Positions 10,590 through 21,830 of a stretch of DNA of 64,000 bases are shown in pieces. The stretch's first letter is position 1, and each line of letters starts with the position of its first letter. Source of the DNA: Eutypa lata (taxonomy: Eukaryota; Ascomycota; Sordariomycetes; Xylariales; Diatrypaceae); assembly GCA_022661535.1 (NCBI GenBank), contig JAKULF010000013.1, positions 186,001 to 250,000 on the forward strand, written 5' to 3'. The notes beneath the pieces are model-generated. The model was not told the origin of the DNA and made no database searches. It was given only the letters and a program-made list of their open reading frames with translations. The translations under genes and the position numbers were made by a program.

Positions 10590-12356
10590 ATGTCCGAAAA
10601 AGCCGAGGTCAACCCCGAGGGGCATCGCAGTGAAGATGAACGCGTCACGTCCCCAGGACTCAGTGGTGAAAAGAGAGATTTACACGGCGCCGCTGAGCAG
10701 GGCATCGCAGCGACGGACAAGTGAGTCTAGCGAAGAGAATCCTTCATAATTGCTATTGACCAGAAAAGCTCACCTTGAAAACTTTTTTTTTCACCGACAT
10801 GTAGCTATGGCGTTCCTCTTATGGAATTCGACAGGAGTGCCGAGAGGCGGCTGCGGACCAAGATAGACTTCATGGTCATCCCGACCGTCTCGATTCTATA
10901 CCTCTTCTGTTTTATCGACCGTGTCAATGTCGGTATGGAAACCTCTATCTAGCTGCCTACCTAAACCTATCCGCTCCGGAAGGATTAGAGAAAACAGCGT
11001 GCCGTGCATGAAAATTAGCACCAATGACCGACCACCTGACTAACAAATGGCTACATACATACAGGCAACGCAAGACTTGCCGGGCTAGAGCGGGACCTCC
11101 ACCTGGAAGGCCACGACTACAACACGATGCTCTCGGCCTTCTACGTGTCGTACATCGTCTTTGAGATCCCCACGACCATCGCCTGCAAGTGGATAGGGCC
11201 CGGGTGGTTCATCCCGCTGCTGTCGCTCGGCTTCGGCGTCGCCTCGATAGGGACCGCCTTCGTGAACGACCTGTCGGCCGCCTGCGGCGTGCGCTTCGTC
11301 CTCGGCATCTTCGAGTCGGGCATGATGCCCTGCACCTCCTACTACCTGTCGCGCTGGTACCGCCGCGCCGAGCTGACCTTCCGCCTCTCGCTCTTCGTCG
11401 TCATGGCGCCACTTGCCGGTGCGTTCGGCGGCCTGCTCGCCGGCGCCATCCTCAGCCTTCCGAACGTCGGCCGCCTCCACGAGTGGCGCATGCTATTCGC
11501 TGTCGAGGGGACCATCACCATCGGGCTCTCACTGCTCGCCTTCCTGACCCTGACCGACCGCCCCGAGACGGCGCGCTGGCTGACGCCCGAGGAGCGCGTC
11601 CTCGCCGTCGAGCGCGTCAAGTCGGAGCGGGTCGGGCAGACCGAAGTCCTCGACACGATGGACCGGCGCAAGCTCTGGCTCGGGTTCTGGAACCCGGTCG
11701 TCATATCGACGGCCTTCGTCTTCTTCCTCAACAACATCACGGTGCAGGGGCTCTCGCTATTCACGCCGACCATCGTCGACACGATCTACCCGGAGCGGTC
11801 GACGATCCAGAAGCAGCTCGCGACGGTGCCGCCCTACGTGGTCGGCGCCTTCTTCGAGGTCCTGTTCCCCCTGCTCAGCTGGCGCTTCGACCGGCGGCAG
11901 GTCTTCCTCGTCCTCACGGCGCCCCTTGTCATGGTGGGCTACGCCATGTTCCTCGGGACGACGGACCCGCAGGCCCGGTACGCGGCGACGTTCCTGAACG
12001 CGTCGAGCTGCTTCGCGGCGGGGGCGCTGACCAACGCGCAGGCGTCGGCCCAGGTCGTCAGCGACACGTCCCGCGCCGTCTCCCTCGCCATCAACATGAT
12101 GTTCGGCAGCGTCGGCGGGCTCGTCGCCACCTGGTCGTACCTGCCGTCGGACGGGCCGGACTACCCCATCGGCAACGGCCTCAACCTGGCGGCGTCGAGC
12201 TTGATCCTCATCGTCTCGTCGGTGACGCTGTTCTGGATGCTGCGCGACAACAAGGCCCGCGAGAAGAGGGACGTGGAAGGGGAGTTGTCGGGCTTGACGC
12301 AGAGCCAGATCCAGAGCTTGGAGTGGAAACATCCGGGTTTTAGGTGGAAGCCTTGA
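10590..12356 (+). CDS. MFS transporter, anion:cation symporter (allantoate/nicotinate permease-like)
   Basis: Exons are 10590-10720, 10805-10932 and 11065-12356, giving 516 residues. The introns are 84 and 132 bp. The hydrophilic N terminus (MSEKAEVNPEGHRSEDERV) leads into a first helix followed by CFIDRVNVGNARLAGLERDL, the signature of the ACS (Dal5/Tna1-like) family. Then come LGIFESGMMPCTSYYLSRWY and 11-12 hydrophobic helices. Families of this type take up carboxylates, vitamins or allantoate by proton symport at the plasma membrane, and the substrate cannot be read from sequence. The third exon is much more GC-rich than its surroundings, with strong C/G third-position use, so open frames on other strands there are shadows. 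The C-terminal tail is charged, without obvious targeting signals. Confidence 0.9.
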
Positions 12357-13426
12357 TGATGGGGTGGGAAGGTCAGCTCGGCTCGAATGATAGTGATTCT
12401 GTTATATCTGAGGGCAGGTATGGAATAAAATGGATGTTATTAATTTATCGATGTAAGGATGGAGGTATACTGTACGACAGTTATAAAATGGTTATCTAGT
12501 GGTATAATGACATGACTTCTTAGAAAAAATAACATTGAAAAAATAATATTGTTATATGGTATTTCATCAAAAAGTATGGTGAAAAAAATATTGCACGATG
12601 GTCCAGTTGTCAGGTTGCTGGGGTGGGATGTTGCTTACCTTTTTTTTTCTCTGTTGTTGATTGTTTTGTTTCTGTTATTCAATGCCGCTTATTAGTATGT
12701 ATGTATCCTTGTCTTTTTCTTCTTTTCAACTTTTTTTTCTCTCCTTGAAGTGGCTAATGGACACGTTGAGGACTCGGCAGGTCTCTTTTTTTTTTGCTGT
12801 CCTTTGATTCTCTGTGGAGGGCTCGAATCTGTGTCTTTTGAGCTTTCAAATTTCTTTCTCGGCTGCTTGATATCTGTACACTAGTTAGTTTAAACCATAG
12901 TAGAACAAGTTACCTGACAACTGAGCCATCTGTGCGGGTTAAAATATGTAGTACTTATTTTAATATATATGTTTGCTACTTTGACATTGATTAGGGTAGT
13001 AGCCCATGGCTACCATTGTTCCCTTAGTTAGAGCCTCCTAATCATATCACATAACTACATACATCATCGTTGTACCTCGGAACTTTTACTGTGTAGAACT
13101 TGGTCTAACCATAGATACATACTTCCGGTTAATAACTCTCTTTCAGGTCTGAGCTCGGATTATTTCACCAACATGCTGTTTATTCCAGAATTATATTAAC
13201 GCCTGAAACTAATCTGCATAGCTTTATCTAATGGGTTGATTTGTCTGCTCACTACTTGCATAAAAGCTACCATAGTAGGAAAGAGTTGTATACATGAAGT
13301 ACCCGAGAACCGTTGTCCTCACATACGCCCCTAAGGTCCTCAGGATATCTACTGACTGTACGGCCAGTCCGCAGAGGCTCGCCATCTTGGTCTCCCCTAT
13401 TATTTCCCTAATCTAAATATATTTAC

Positions 13427-14097
13427 TTGACTTATCGGAGATTCGTAGATGCGTGCTATCCCAAGTCGTCATACATTATACCTTTCTGTCAGCCTTACTT
13501 TCTCTCTATGGATGGAAATTTAGGGACAGTAAGTATTTTCAACTCAAACTTTTCTTTGATCAATGGGAAGTACCACCTAGGCATATTGTTTATAAGATCA
13601 TTTGCGTCAAATAAAAGAAGTCTCCTGGGGCTGTTAGCTCTTTTCTCCCTTGAACAACTATATTTACTTATAGAATTAACTAACCCCCTAGTTCTAAGGG
13701 TGGGCACCGTCCGAGAAGATGTTAATGAAGGGGATGTGTCATTGATTGCCCGTGTATATTGCTTCATAATTCATTCTCCAAAAATGACCATGCCATTTTC
13801 CTCGCAGGTATTCTAGGAATCCGTAGCAACAAGTCCATCCTGTCCCAAATAAATGATCGCGCTCCCTACATAACCAATTCGTTAGGGTTTCAAGGATCAG
13901 TCTACAATCGTGATACAGTACCTTTCCTTTCTAGGGCACTGCCTGTAGAAATAAACAGCAGGCAGATATTAGCAACAACTAAAAGAGAATACTTACTTAC
14001 CAGAGCTACTTATAATGACAAGGTTCCCGCAACTACAAAACAGCGCAAAGAGCCGATCGAAAATGAGTGTATCACTAACAATAATTATACTTACTAA
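13427..14097 (+). pseudogene. Possible gene relic, two overlapping frames
   Basis: Two plus-strand open frames of 129 and 112 codons overlap by about 58 bp in different frames and together would cover about 220 residues, as expected of one reading frame broken by a frameshift or an unrecognised intron near 13800. The first has a hydrophobic stretch (SLLGLLALFSLEQLYLL). I recognise no domain in either, and the minus strand is also open over part of it. It could equally be chance in a moderately AT-rich spacer. Confidence 0.15.
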
Positions 14098-15625
14098 AAT
14101 CCTATATTTATAATAAATTATTTTATATCTAATTTTAATTTCTTTTACTTTTTATAAACAAGTTACTGTTTTCATTAAAAAAAAGACATCATATAATTTT
14201 ATGAGCTTATCCAATTTAACAATTCAGATAAAAGAAAAAGCAAAACAATGAACCTTAAGGTATAACGTTGGTACATAAAGTTATGTAAAAAGCTACATTA
14301 TGATATTGTTAAGTGTGGTGTGACGGCAGGTTTGAAGGATGGTGTGCATTTACGAATTTCCACGATAAGGTGAATATATTATGTTAAAGAAACAAAAGAA
14401 TCTAAGGGAGTGGTCCGTACGGCGGAAGGCCCTACTTATAGTGCAGAATGTATGATGCCTAGGGCATCCACCATGGCAACCACCCCTTAGGATTCCGACA
14501 TATCTTTAAGGTGATATCTACTTATTGTCCATACACCTATTGTCTATCAGCCACTTCGTAACACGTGGGGTCGCCGTAAAGGCTTGGTTTTCCATGATCT
14601 ATTAGCTGAAAGATAATTGGCTCGATAATAAGGGATTTTGAAACTTACATTCACTGGAACCCTGGCACAACATATCTACCGTCTTAGTTTAAATGATTGG
14701 ACTCCCTAACTTTTGATTGCTTTTAATCATGCCTATCGCAGATATCGCCTGAACACGAAGTACCCAAGCCCCCTTTTCGCCCGTTGCCCTCGAGATCAAA
14801 ATTTCTACGGGATCAGCCTGATCAAAGAAATCAGGCATAACAAGCAATATAGGATACATGCCAAGAGCACAACTCCTGTGCCCACACTCGGCGGGTTGGA
14901 GTTCCTTCACCTCATGCCAAACAACGTAACCCTGAAGATCATTCAGCTAAAGTGTAGCGTCCTGATGTAAATTAATTTTGCACCTGTAAATTGCCACCCG
15001 GTGAAGACTGCTTACTACTGCATATAACGTGCCATCTGTAACTATATTTAGCAGCACAATATCAAAGGCACCCGCTCATTAGGCGTCGGGGATGATAGGT
15101 AGTGCGCACCGCCTCGCCGCATGTTGCGGTAGGCTCGGGATAGGGATAGGTAAGGCGTATTAGTAGGCCCATTATCATCTGCGCCCGTAGTAAGGTTGAG
15201 ATGGTGAATCTGGATAGATCATATGTAGTAGTACACCATTAACCGCTCTAACACGCATACGCTATCCTACTTCGTTGCAATGTAACAATGCTTACGGATT
15301 AAATTAAGTAGTTATATATAGCTATTCTTTTAATAAAAAAAGCTTCATGGGTAAGTGAGAAAAGATAAAGTGGCCACTTATATGTGGCTATTTCGTGAAT
15401 TCGGTGGCGTGGATTAACACCTGGAGTAAACTTTGATCAGCTTTATCAGCTCTTCCACCTGTTTATGTGAGGCAGTCCGATAAGCGATGATAATAAATGC
15501 GATGAATGTCTCGACATCTACTACTAACCTAATAAGTGTTTTTAGCTATCATATGGTATGCCAAATTTTGGACTTGACTTGTCAGCGAAGCGTGGTACGT
15601 TATCAAGAGTGGAAAGGTCGATAGA

Positions 15626-15627
<2 letters not shown>

Positions 15628-15657
<30 letters not shown>
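15628..15657 (+). repeat. (GA)n microsatellite
   Basis: About 30 bp of alternating G and A with one AAA interruption, in the upstream region of the DUF3176 gene. Confidence 0.9.
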
Positions 15658-15658
<1 letters not shown>

Positions 15659-15901
15659 TGAAGGTGCTAGTGAGCGCGGCCCCTAAGCCACCAGGTTAAC
15701 CAGTTGACCGAAATCTATTTTTAAAAGAGGCAGATTAAGTATGTCACATAGCCAATGATCCAAAACCGGCTACTGCTGTGTTACCTCTTAAAAAGCAAGG
15801 AACTGTACACAGCTACCTTATATATTTCCTAGCTGCGCATGAAATTCAGACATCTCTCATAAACGAGCAATTGCTCAAGACTATTTTTGCTGAAGATTCT
15901 C

Positions 15902-18052
15902 ATGAAGAAAGCTGGAGCGTTCAAAATGCAAGCACCTAGCAGACAGCCATCAACACCAATGCCTCCGAGCAGTGAGGCTGATGCGCCGCGCATCGAAATT
16001 GAAACCGAACGAGTAACGGCTGGGACAAGGCTTAACGCATCAAGAAGTGATTACGCTACAACGATACATGAGCGTAATGACTCCGTCGATGTCGAAAACG
16101 ATTCAGTCGAAATCACGCCCACTAATAGACACTGGGCTGCGAACAGGCAGAATGGGATTCACTCACCCGTCAACCAAGTGCGCGATGGGGACATGCAGTC
16201 TAATTCCAAGCTTCCAACTCCGCCGAGGTGGCACACACTTTTAATCCTCCAGAAACTATGGCTTCCCGAAGTGGCATGTTGCATGTTCGCCTCCAGTGCC
16301 TTCATTGGCATTGTTATCCTCCTCACCTGCATCAGAAATCAACGGGAACCAGACTGGCCATCCCGACTGAACATAAATACGTTGCTCGCGATACTTACGG
16401 CCATTTTCAAGGTATCAATGCTGTTCACAATCACCGAAGGGGTCAGCGAACTGAAATGGATTCGACTCACGAAGCCAAGACCTTTAAAAGATATCGATCG
16501 GTGGGATGCGGTATCTAAGGGACCCTGGGGCTCCATCAAGTTTCTCTGCAAATACCCTGGAAACCTTCTCACATCAATAGGAGCAGCGGTCATCATCCTA
16601 TCGCTTGCGGTTGATCCCTTCGCTCAGCAAACCCTCAGGTTTTACAGCTGCCTTCAACAAGTGGATGGAACCTCAGCCACGATACCGAGGACTAACAATT
16701 ACAGCGTTGGCGCCCTGACTCTGGCACCGGGTACTCCCTCTATCAGTAACTCAATGACAGCCTCCCTATATAAAGGCTTTTTGGATCCACCAGCCAATGC
16801 TTCAGTGAACGTCCCAGTATACTGTCCACCGGGAAATTGTACCTTTGTCAATACGTATACTTCCCTTGCTATGTGCTCAACTGTTCAAGATATATCCGGT
16901 GAGATCGCCAAGAATGGGACGTTCAGAAGCTGGATGAACTCATGGGACTATCAACTACCATCAGGCCTTCGCATTTTGGGTGGTAAGGTACTGGAAACTT
17001 CCGAGCTATCAAGTGCTTCAAAAGACGACGAGGACACAGCCGTCTACGCTTTCGAAGCATTGATGGTCAGCCTCGATTGTGAGGGCAGGATTCGGGAGCA
17101 ACAGAGCTGCTCGGTAGGGGCGCGGGCTTTCAATGTCACCTTCTGGCCCTGCATGCACATCTACAGTAATACCAGTTACTCGAAAGCGGTCTTCGACGAA
17201 AATGTCTCGTCAACCGTTAGAATACCGTTGGTACCATTATTAAAGTATTACAGTCTTGCCAGCGGTCTTCCCTCTGCTTCAGAGATTGACTGCTCTCCAT
17301 CCAGATATCCCAATGGCAGCAAGACTCAGCCCACAAGTCTCCTTCCCAGCGGGCGCCGCTATGCTAATCACACGGCAGAAGCCTATGAAGACACCAATCT
17401 CGCCTACTATGACCCAAAATGTATACATGAGTTTGGCTTTGGCCCGGCGAGAGGGCTTGAGTCTGCCTTCAGACAGACATTCTTTGGCGCACAGACCCAG
17501 CCCAACTCTGTCTCTACGCCCCGCGGAATATCTGGACAGATCATTGGAGACGCCTGGATGCAGACCCTGTGGGCGAATGGCACGGCCGATCTCGCTAGTT
17601 TCACTAAGTTCATGGACGGCATCACTGCATCTATTACAGCCACTATGCGAGTGGAAGGCGATACCTCGAATAGTCTGCCCGCACTCGGGGTTATTCTCGA
17701 AAGTCGAACCTGTGTGGGCGTCAGTTGGCCCTGGATTACGCTACCAGCCGCTCTTCTTGTGTCCACCCTGGCCTTTCTTGCTCTCACACTTTTCCAATCG
17801 AGTCGGCAGGCTCAGCTAGGATCGGCGCAAAGAGGGAGGAAACCATGGAAATCATCGCCTCTTCCTCTGTTATGGTGTGGACTGGAAGACGAAACCCGAG
17901 GCCGATTCCATTGTTTCGATGAGGTCAAAGATATGGAAAATTATAGCGATAATATTATCGTCAGACTAAGAAGAACTGTGAGGCCTGTGGTTTCCCAGCA
18001 TGACGGCTCTGTTGAGTCGGGTCAGGCGAGATGGATCTTACAGGAATGTTGA
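15902..18052 (+). CDS. DUF3176 domain membrane protein
   Basis: Single exon, 716 residues from the ATG at 15902 (MKKAGAFKMQAPSRQ); a second ATG eight codons on is an alternative. After a polar N terminus, LWLPEVACCMFASSAFIGIV starts the DUF3176 core, with three membrane segments (about 125-145, 160-182, 220-242) separated by EGVSELKWIRLTKPRPLKDIDRW and KGPWGSIKF, which are typical of this fungal family. Then comes a long extracytoplasmic region with several N-glycosylation sequons and many Cys, a last membrane helix (about 610-630, PAALLVSTLAFLALTLFQ) and a short charged tail. Function is unknown. These genes are numerous in Pezizomycotina and often lie in accessory regions. This one ends about 400 bp before the RIP island, yet its own sequence shows no RIP damage. 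Confidence 0.88.
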   Translation: MKKAGAFKMQAPSRQPSTPMPPSSEADAPRIEIETERVTAGTRLNASRSDYATTIHERNDSVDVENDSVEITPTNRHWAANRQNGIHSPVNQVRDGDMQSNSKLPTPPRWHTLLILQKLWLPEVACCMFASSAFIGIVILLTCIRNQREPDWPSRLNINTLLAILTAIFKVSMLFTITEGVSELKWIRLTKPRPLKDIDRWDAVSKGPWGSIKFLCKYPGNLLTSIGAAVIILSLAVDPFAQQTLRFYSCLQQVDGTSATIPRTNNYSVGALTLAPGTPSISNSMTASLYKGFLDPPANASVNVPVYCPPGNCTFVNTYTSLAMCSTVQDISGEIAKNGTFRSWMNSWDYQLPSGLRILGGKVLETSELSSASKDDEDTAVYAFEALMVSLDCEGRIREQQSCSVGARAFNVTFWPCMHIYSNTSYSKAVFDENVSSTVRIPLVPLLKYYSLASGLPSASEIDCSPSRYPNGSKTQPTSLLPSGRRYANHTAEAYEDTNLAYYDPKCIHEFGFGPARGLESAFRQTFFGAQTQPNSVSTPRGISGQIIGDAWMQTLWANGTADLASFTKFMDGITASITATMRVEGDTSNSLPALGVILESRTCVGVSWPWITLPAALLVSTLAFLALTLFQSSRQAQLGSAQRGRKPWKSSPLPLLWCGLEDETRGRFHCFDEVKDMENYSDNIIVRLRRTVRPVVSQHDGSVESGQARWILQEC

Positions 18053-18470
18053 CAGGTCATGCATTCATCCAATATCCGAGAGACGACATATCGATGCATA
18101 CATAACATAGCTCCCGAAATTTCAAGTTATCGGCATGTTTATGCCAAAAACACAATATCTACATGTAGTATTTTATGCCCAAGCGCGCTAATATCTAGAC
18201 TGGAAGAAGTCAGGCTCGACACTAAGAAATATCATCACTAATGCTGAGCATATTCCTGGGAATACGGCGGATTAAATCTGCATGATTGGTGATTGATGTC
18301 ATGGTATAGTGTTGTATCTCCTCGAATTTCTCGCTGGTCTTTAATCATAACATCTGCCTGTGAAGTGAGCCAGCGTGTCATTTTCATGAAGCGCTTTACG
18401 AGGTAGAAACTTTACTAACTATGCCCTCAATAAAAGCTACGGCAACTTGCCTCAGATCTCAAGCTGCCGT
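18053..18470. other. Gene-to-island transition; 32-bp palindrome at its end
   Basis: Ordinary-composition spacer. It ends in an imperfect palindrome at 18439-18470, with arms ACGGCAACTTG and CAAGCTGCCGT around AGATCT, immediately before the sequence that is homologous to the transposon repeat. No gene is seen. Confidence 0.5.
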
Positions 18471-19707
18471 ATGTATATTTTATACCACGTTAATGCGTTA
18501 TTTTTTAGCCAATCAAATCTTTAAGATCGATGCGGAGTTACGGTAACTTAAGTCTTTTTAATGATTTTTTACTTTTTATATATTATAAATATTATATTTT
18601 AAAATAAAATAATTTATAATAAATTTAAATTAAATTTAATAAATTTAAAACTTTATATATAATTAATTTATAAATTAATATATATATAAAGTTTTTTATA
18701 ATTTTATTAAAATAAAAATAAAATTATATAAATTAAAATTAATAAATTACTTTATAAAAATCACTTTATAAACGCGTTTTAATATGCTTTTTATATATAT
18801 ATAATTTAATATAATAAAAGCTTTAAATATTATAATTTTTTTAATTAAAATAATAATAATAATATATAATTAAAAAAAACTTTTAAATTTATAAAGTAAT
18901 TTATAAATTTATAAACTTTTAAATTTATAAATTTATAAAATAATTTATAAATTTTTAAAATAATTTATAATTTATAAACTTATAAATTTATAAATTTAAA
19001 TTAAATTAAATAAATTATTTATTTAAATAATTATTTAATTCGTATATTATTATTTTTATTTTAATTAAAAAAATTATAATGTTTTAATTTTTTTTTATAT
19101 AATATTATTTTTAAACGGTTTTTTTTAAAATAATTAAAGTAATAATAATAATATATAAATTAAATAATTATTTAAATAAATAATTTATATAAATTTTTTT
19201 AAATTTTTTTTAATATATTATAATTATTTATTATATTATTAAAATTATAATATTTTAAGTTTTTATTATATAATATTATTTTTAAATATTTTTTTTCGAA
19301 ATAATTAAAATTATATTAATAATATATTAATTATAAAAATATTTAAATAAAATAATTTTAATATATAAAGTTTTTTAAATTTAAATTTTATAATTATTAT
19401 TTTTAATTAAAATTATAATAAAAATATATATATATTTATAATTATTATTTAATTTTAAATTTAATAATTTAATTATTTTTTTAATATATATATTTTTTAA
19501 TTAATTATTAATAAAAACGTTATAAAAATAAAAATCGATTTATATAAAAAAACGTCGTTTTTAATATATAAAAAGCCGAAATTTATTAAATTAAATTAAG
19601 CTTTTTTTAATTAATTTTTAAAATTTATAAATATTTTTTTATATTAAATTTAATAAATACGTAAAATATATATAATTAATTAAAAAAAACTTAATATATA
19701 AAGTAAA
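18471..19707 (-). repeat. Long repeat copy 1 (inverted), with un-mutated outer end
   Basis: The reverse complement aligns over about 1.2 kb with copies 2 and 3, for example the TTTACTTTATATATTAAG start and the TATTAAAACGCGTTTATAAA core. The outer end at 18471-18553 has kept normal C+G. There, matching bases in copy 3 differ almost only by C-to-T or G-to-A changes, so this end shows the ancestral repeat sequence. Confidence 0.78.
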
Positions 19708-19822
19708 CGATAATTTAAATTTTTAAATAAAGAAATATTTATATATATTTAATCGAAATATTAAATTAATTTTATACGTATTTTATAATTTTAATTTTAA
19801 AAACGAAAAACTTTTTTTTAAT

Positions 19823-21405
19823 TTTTACTTTATATATTAAGTTTTTTTTCGTTAATTATATTTTATATATTTATTAAATTTAATATAAAAAATATTTATA
19901 AATTTAAAAATAAAAAAAATTAATTTAATTTAATAAATTTAAGCTTTTCGTATATTAAAAACGACGTTTTTTTATATAAATTAATTTTAATTTTTATAAC
20001 GTTTTTTTTAATAATTATTTAATTAAAATATATATTAAAGAATTAATTAAATTATAATATTTTAAATTAAATAACGATTATAAATATATATATATATTAT
20101 TATTATAATTTTTATTAAAAATAATTTCTTTTTAATTAAAATTAAAAAAACTTTATATATTAATTTTTTTTATTTAAATGTTTTTATAATTAATATATTA
20201 TTAATATAATTTTAATTATTTTATACAAAATCGTTTAAAAATAACATTATATAATAAAAACTTAAAATATTATAATTTTAACGATATAATAAATAATTAT
20301 AATATATTAAAAAAATATTTAAATAAATTTATATAAATTATTTATTTAAATAATTATTTAATTTATATATTATTATTATTATTATTTTAATTATTTTTAA
20401 AAAAGTTATTTAAAAATAATATTATATAAAAAAAGCATAAAACGTTATAATTTTTTAATTAAAATAATAATAATAATATTATAAATCGTAAAAACGTATA
20501 TATAAATGCTTTTTTATAAAATAAAAATATTAAATTAAAAAAAATAAAAAAAAAAGTTTATAATAAATAATTAATTTTAAATAAATAAAGTAAATACTTT
20601 TTATTATTTAACTTTTTAATAATTTATTATTTTTTTAAATTATATTTATTTATTATTATTTTAATTTTATTATTATTTAATTATTTAATTATATATTATA
20701 ATAAATAATATATAAATTAAATAATCGTTTAAATAAATAATTTATATAATTTAATATAAATTTATAAATTTATAAATTATAAATTATTTTATAAATTATT
20801 TTATAAATTTAAAAATATAATAAAGTTATTAATAACGTTTTTTATATTTTAAATATTTAAATTTATAAATTATAAATTTATAAATTATTTTATAAATTTA
20901 AAAATTATTTTTAATTATATATTATTATTATTATTTTATTTAAAATAATTATAATATTTAAAGCTTTTATTATATTATATTATATTTATATAACTTTTTT
21001 ATAAATAATTAAAATAATAATAATTATATATATATAAAAAACGTATTAAAACGTATTTATAAAGTAATTTTTATAAAGTAATTTTTATAAAATAATTTAT
21101 TAATTTTAATTTATATAACTTTATTTTAAATTTAAAAAATAATTATTTATATATTAATTTATAATTTTAACGTATATAAAAATATAAATTTATTAAATTT
21201 ATTTTAAATTTATTACGAATTTATTTATATTAAAACGTAATATTTTATAATATATAAAAAATAAAAAATAATTAAATAAATTTAAATTATTATAACTTTA
21301 TATTAATTTTAAAAATTTAATTAATTAAAATTTAATATATTAATTTAATATAAAAAATATATATAACGACATTATAACGATTTAAAATTTAAAATAATTT
21401 AATTT
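19823..21405 (+). repeat. Long repeat copy 2 (direct)
   Basis: Same orientation and order as copy 3. It faces copy 1 across a ~115 bp spacer, so the two form a large inverted repeat. It carries an extra ~220-250 bp at about 20490-20710 that copies 1 and 3 lack, which accounts for its greater length. Confidence 0.78.
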
Positions 21406-21629
21406 CTTTTTAAAATTAAATAATTAAAATATATAACTTTAACGTATATATTTATTTAATTAAATAACGTTAAAAATAATTTTTATTTAAAAGTTAATTT
21501 TTATTTATTTTAAAATTATTTATTAATTAATTTAATTTAATAAATTAAAAAATTAATTTAATAATTAATTTAAAATTAATAAAAAATTAATAATATTAAT
21601 AAAAATATTATAAATAATTTTTAAAATAT

Positions 21630-21830
21630 AAATAATTATAAGTTTATAACGTAATTATAAAATAATAAAAAAATAATTTCGAAAAATAAATATAATAAAT
21701 TCCTTTTAATTAACGATTTTAATTAATTAAAAAAAGCTTTTTATATGTTTTAACGTTTATAAATCGTTACGTAATCGCAGGTTATATATTTTAAATAATT
21801 ATATTTTTTATATTAAATATACTTTTTTTT
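21630..21830 (+). repeat. Inner direct repeat, left copy (possible short LTR)
   Basis: About 200 bp matching 28735-28935, including TTTTAACGTTTATAAATCG and TTACGTAAT followed by TTATATATTTTAAATAATTA. This copy keeps CGCAGG where the other has TATAAA, which is a RIP-type difference. Confidence 0.65.

Larger units (their letters stand above)
12357..15901. other. 3.5 kb intergenic region with unassigned open frames
   Basis: No supported gene. It holds several T-runs (12640-12800), two overlapping plus-strand frames at 13427-13816 and 13759-14097 described separately, a short frame at 14713-14970, and a GA microsatellite at about 15628-15657. Composition drifts toward A+T but CpA and TpG remain common, so this is not RIP sequence. 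Confidence 0.5.

Noticed and set aside
11085..12343. Long open frames on other strands inside the ACS transporter (up to ~380 codons)
   Set aside because: They follow from the strong GC bias of the third codon position in that exon, are Arg/Ala/Pro-rich, and lack any domain.
12817..12935. Minus-strand A-box-like TGGCTCAGTTG and B-box-like ATTCGAGCCCTCC
   Set aside because: Spacing is about 95 nt and the D and T stems do not form, so chance or a very decayed tRNA relic is more likely.
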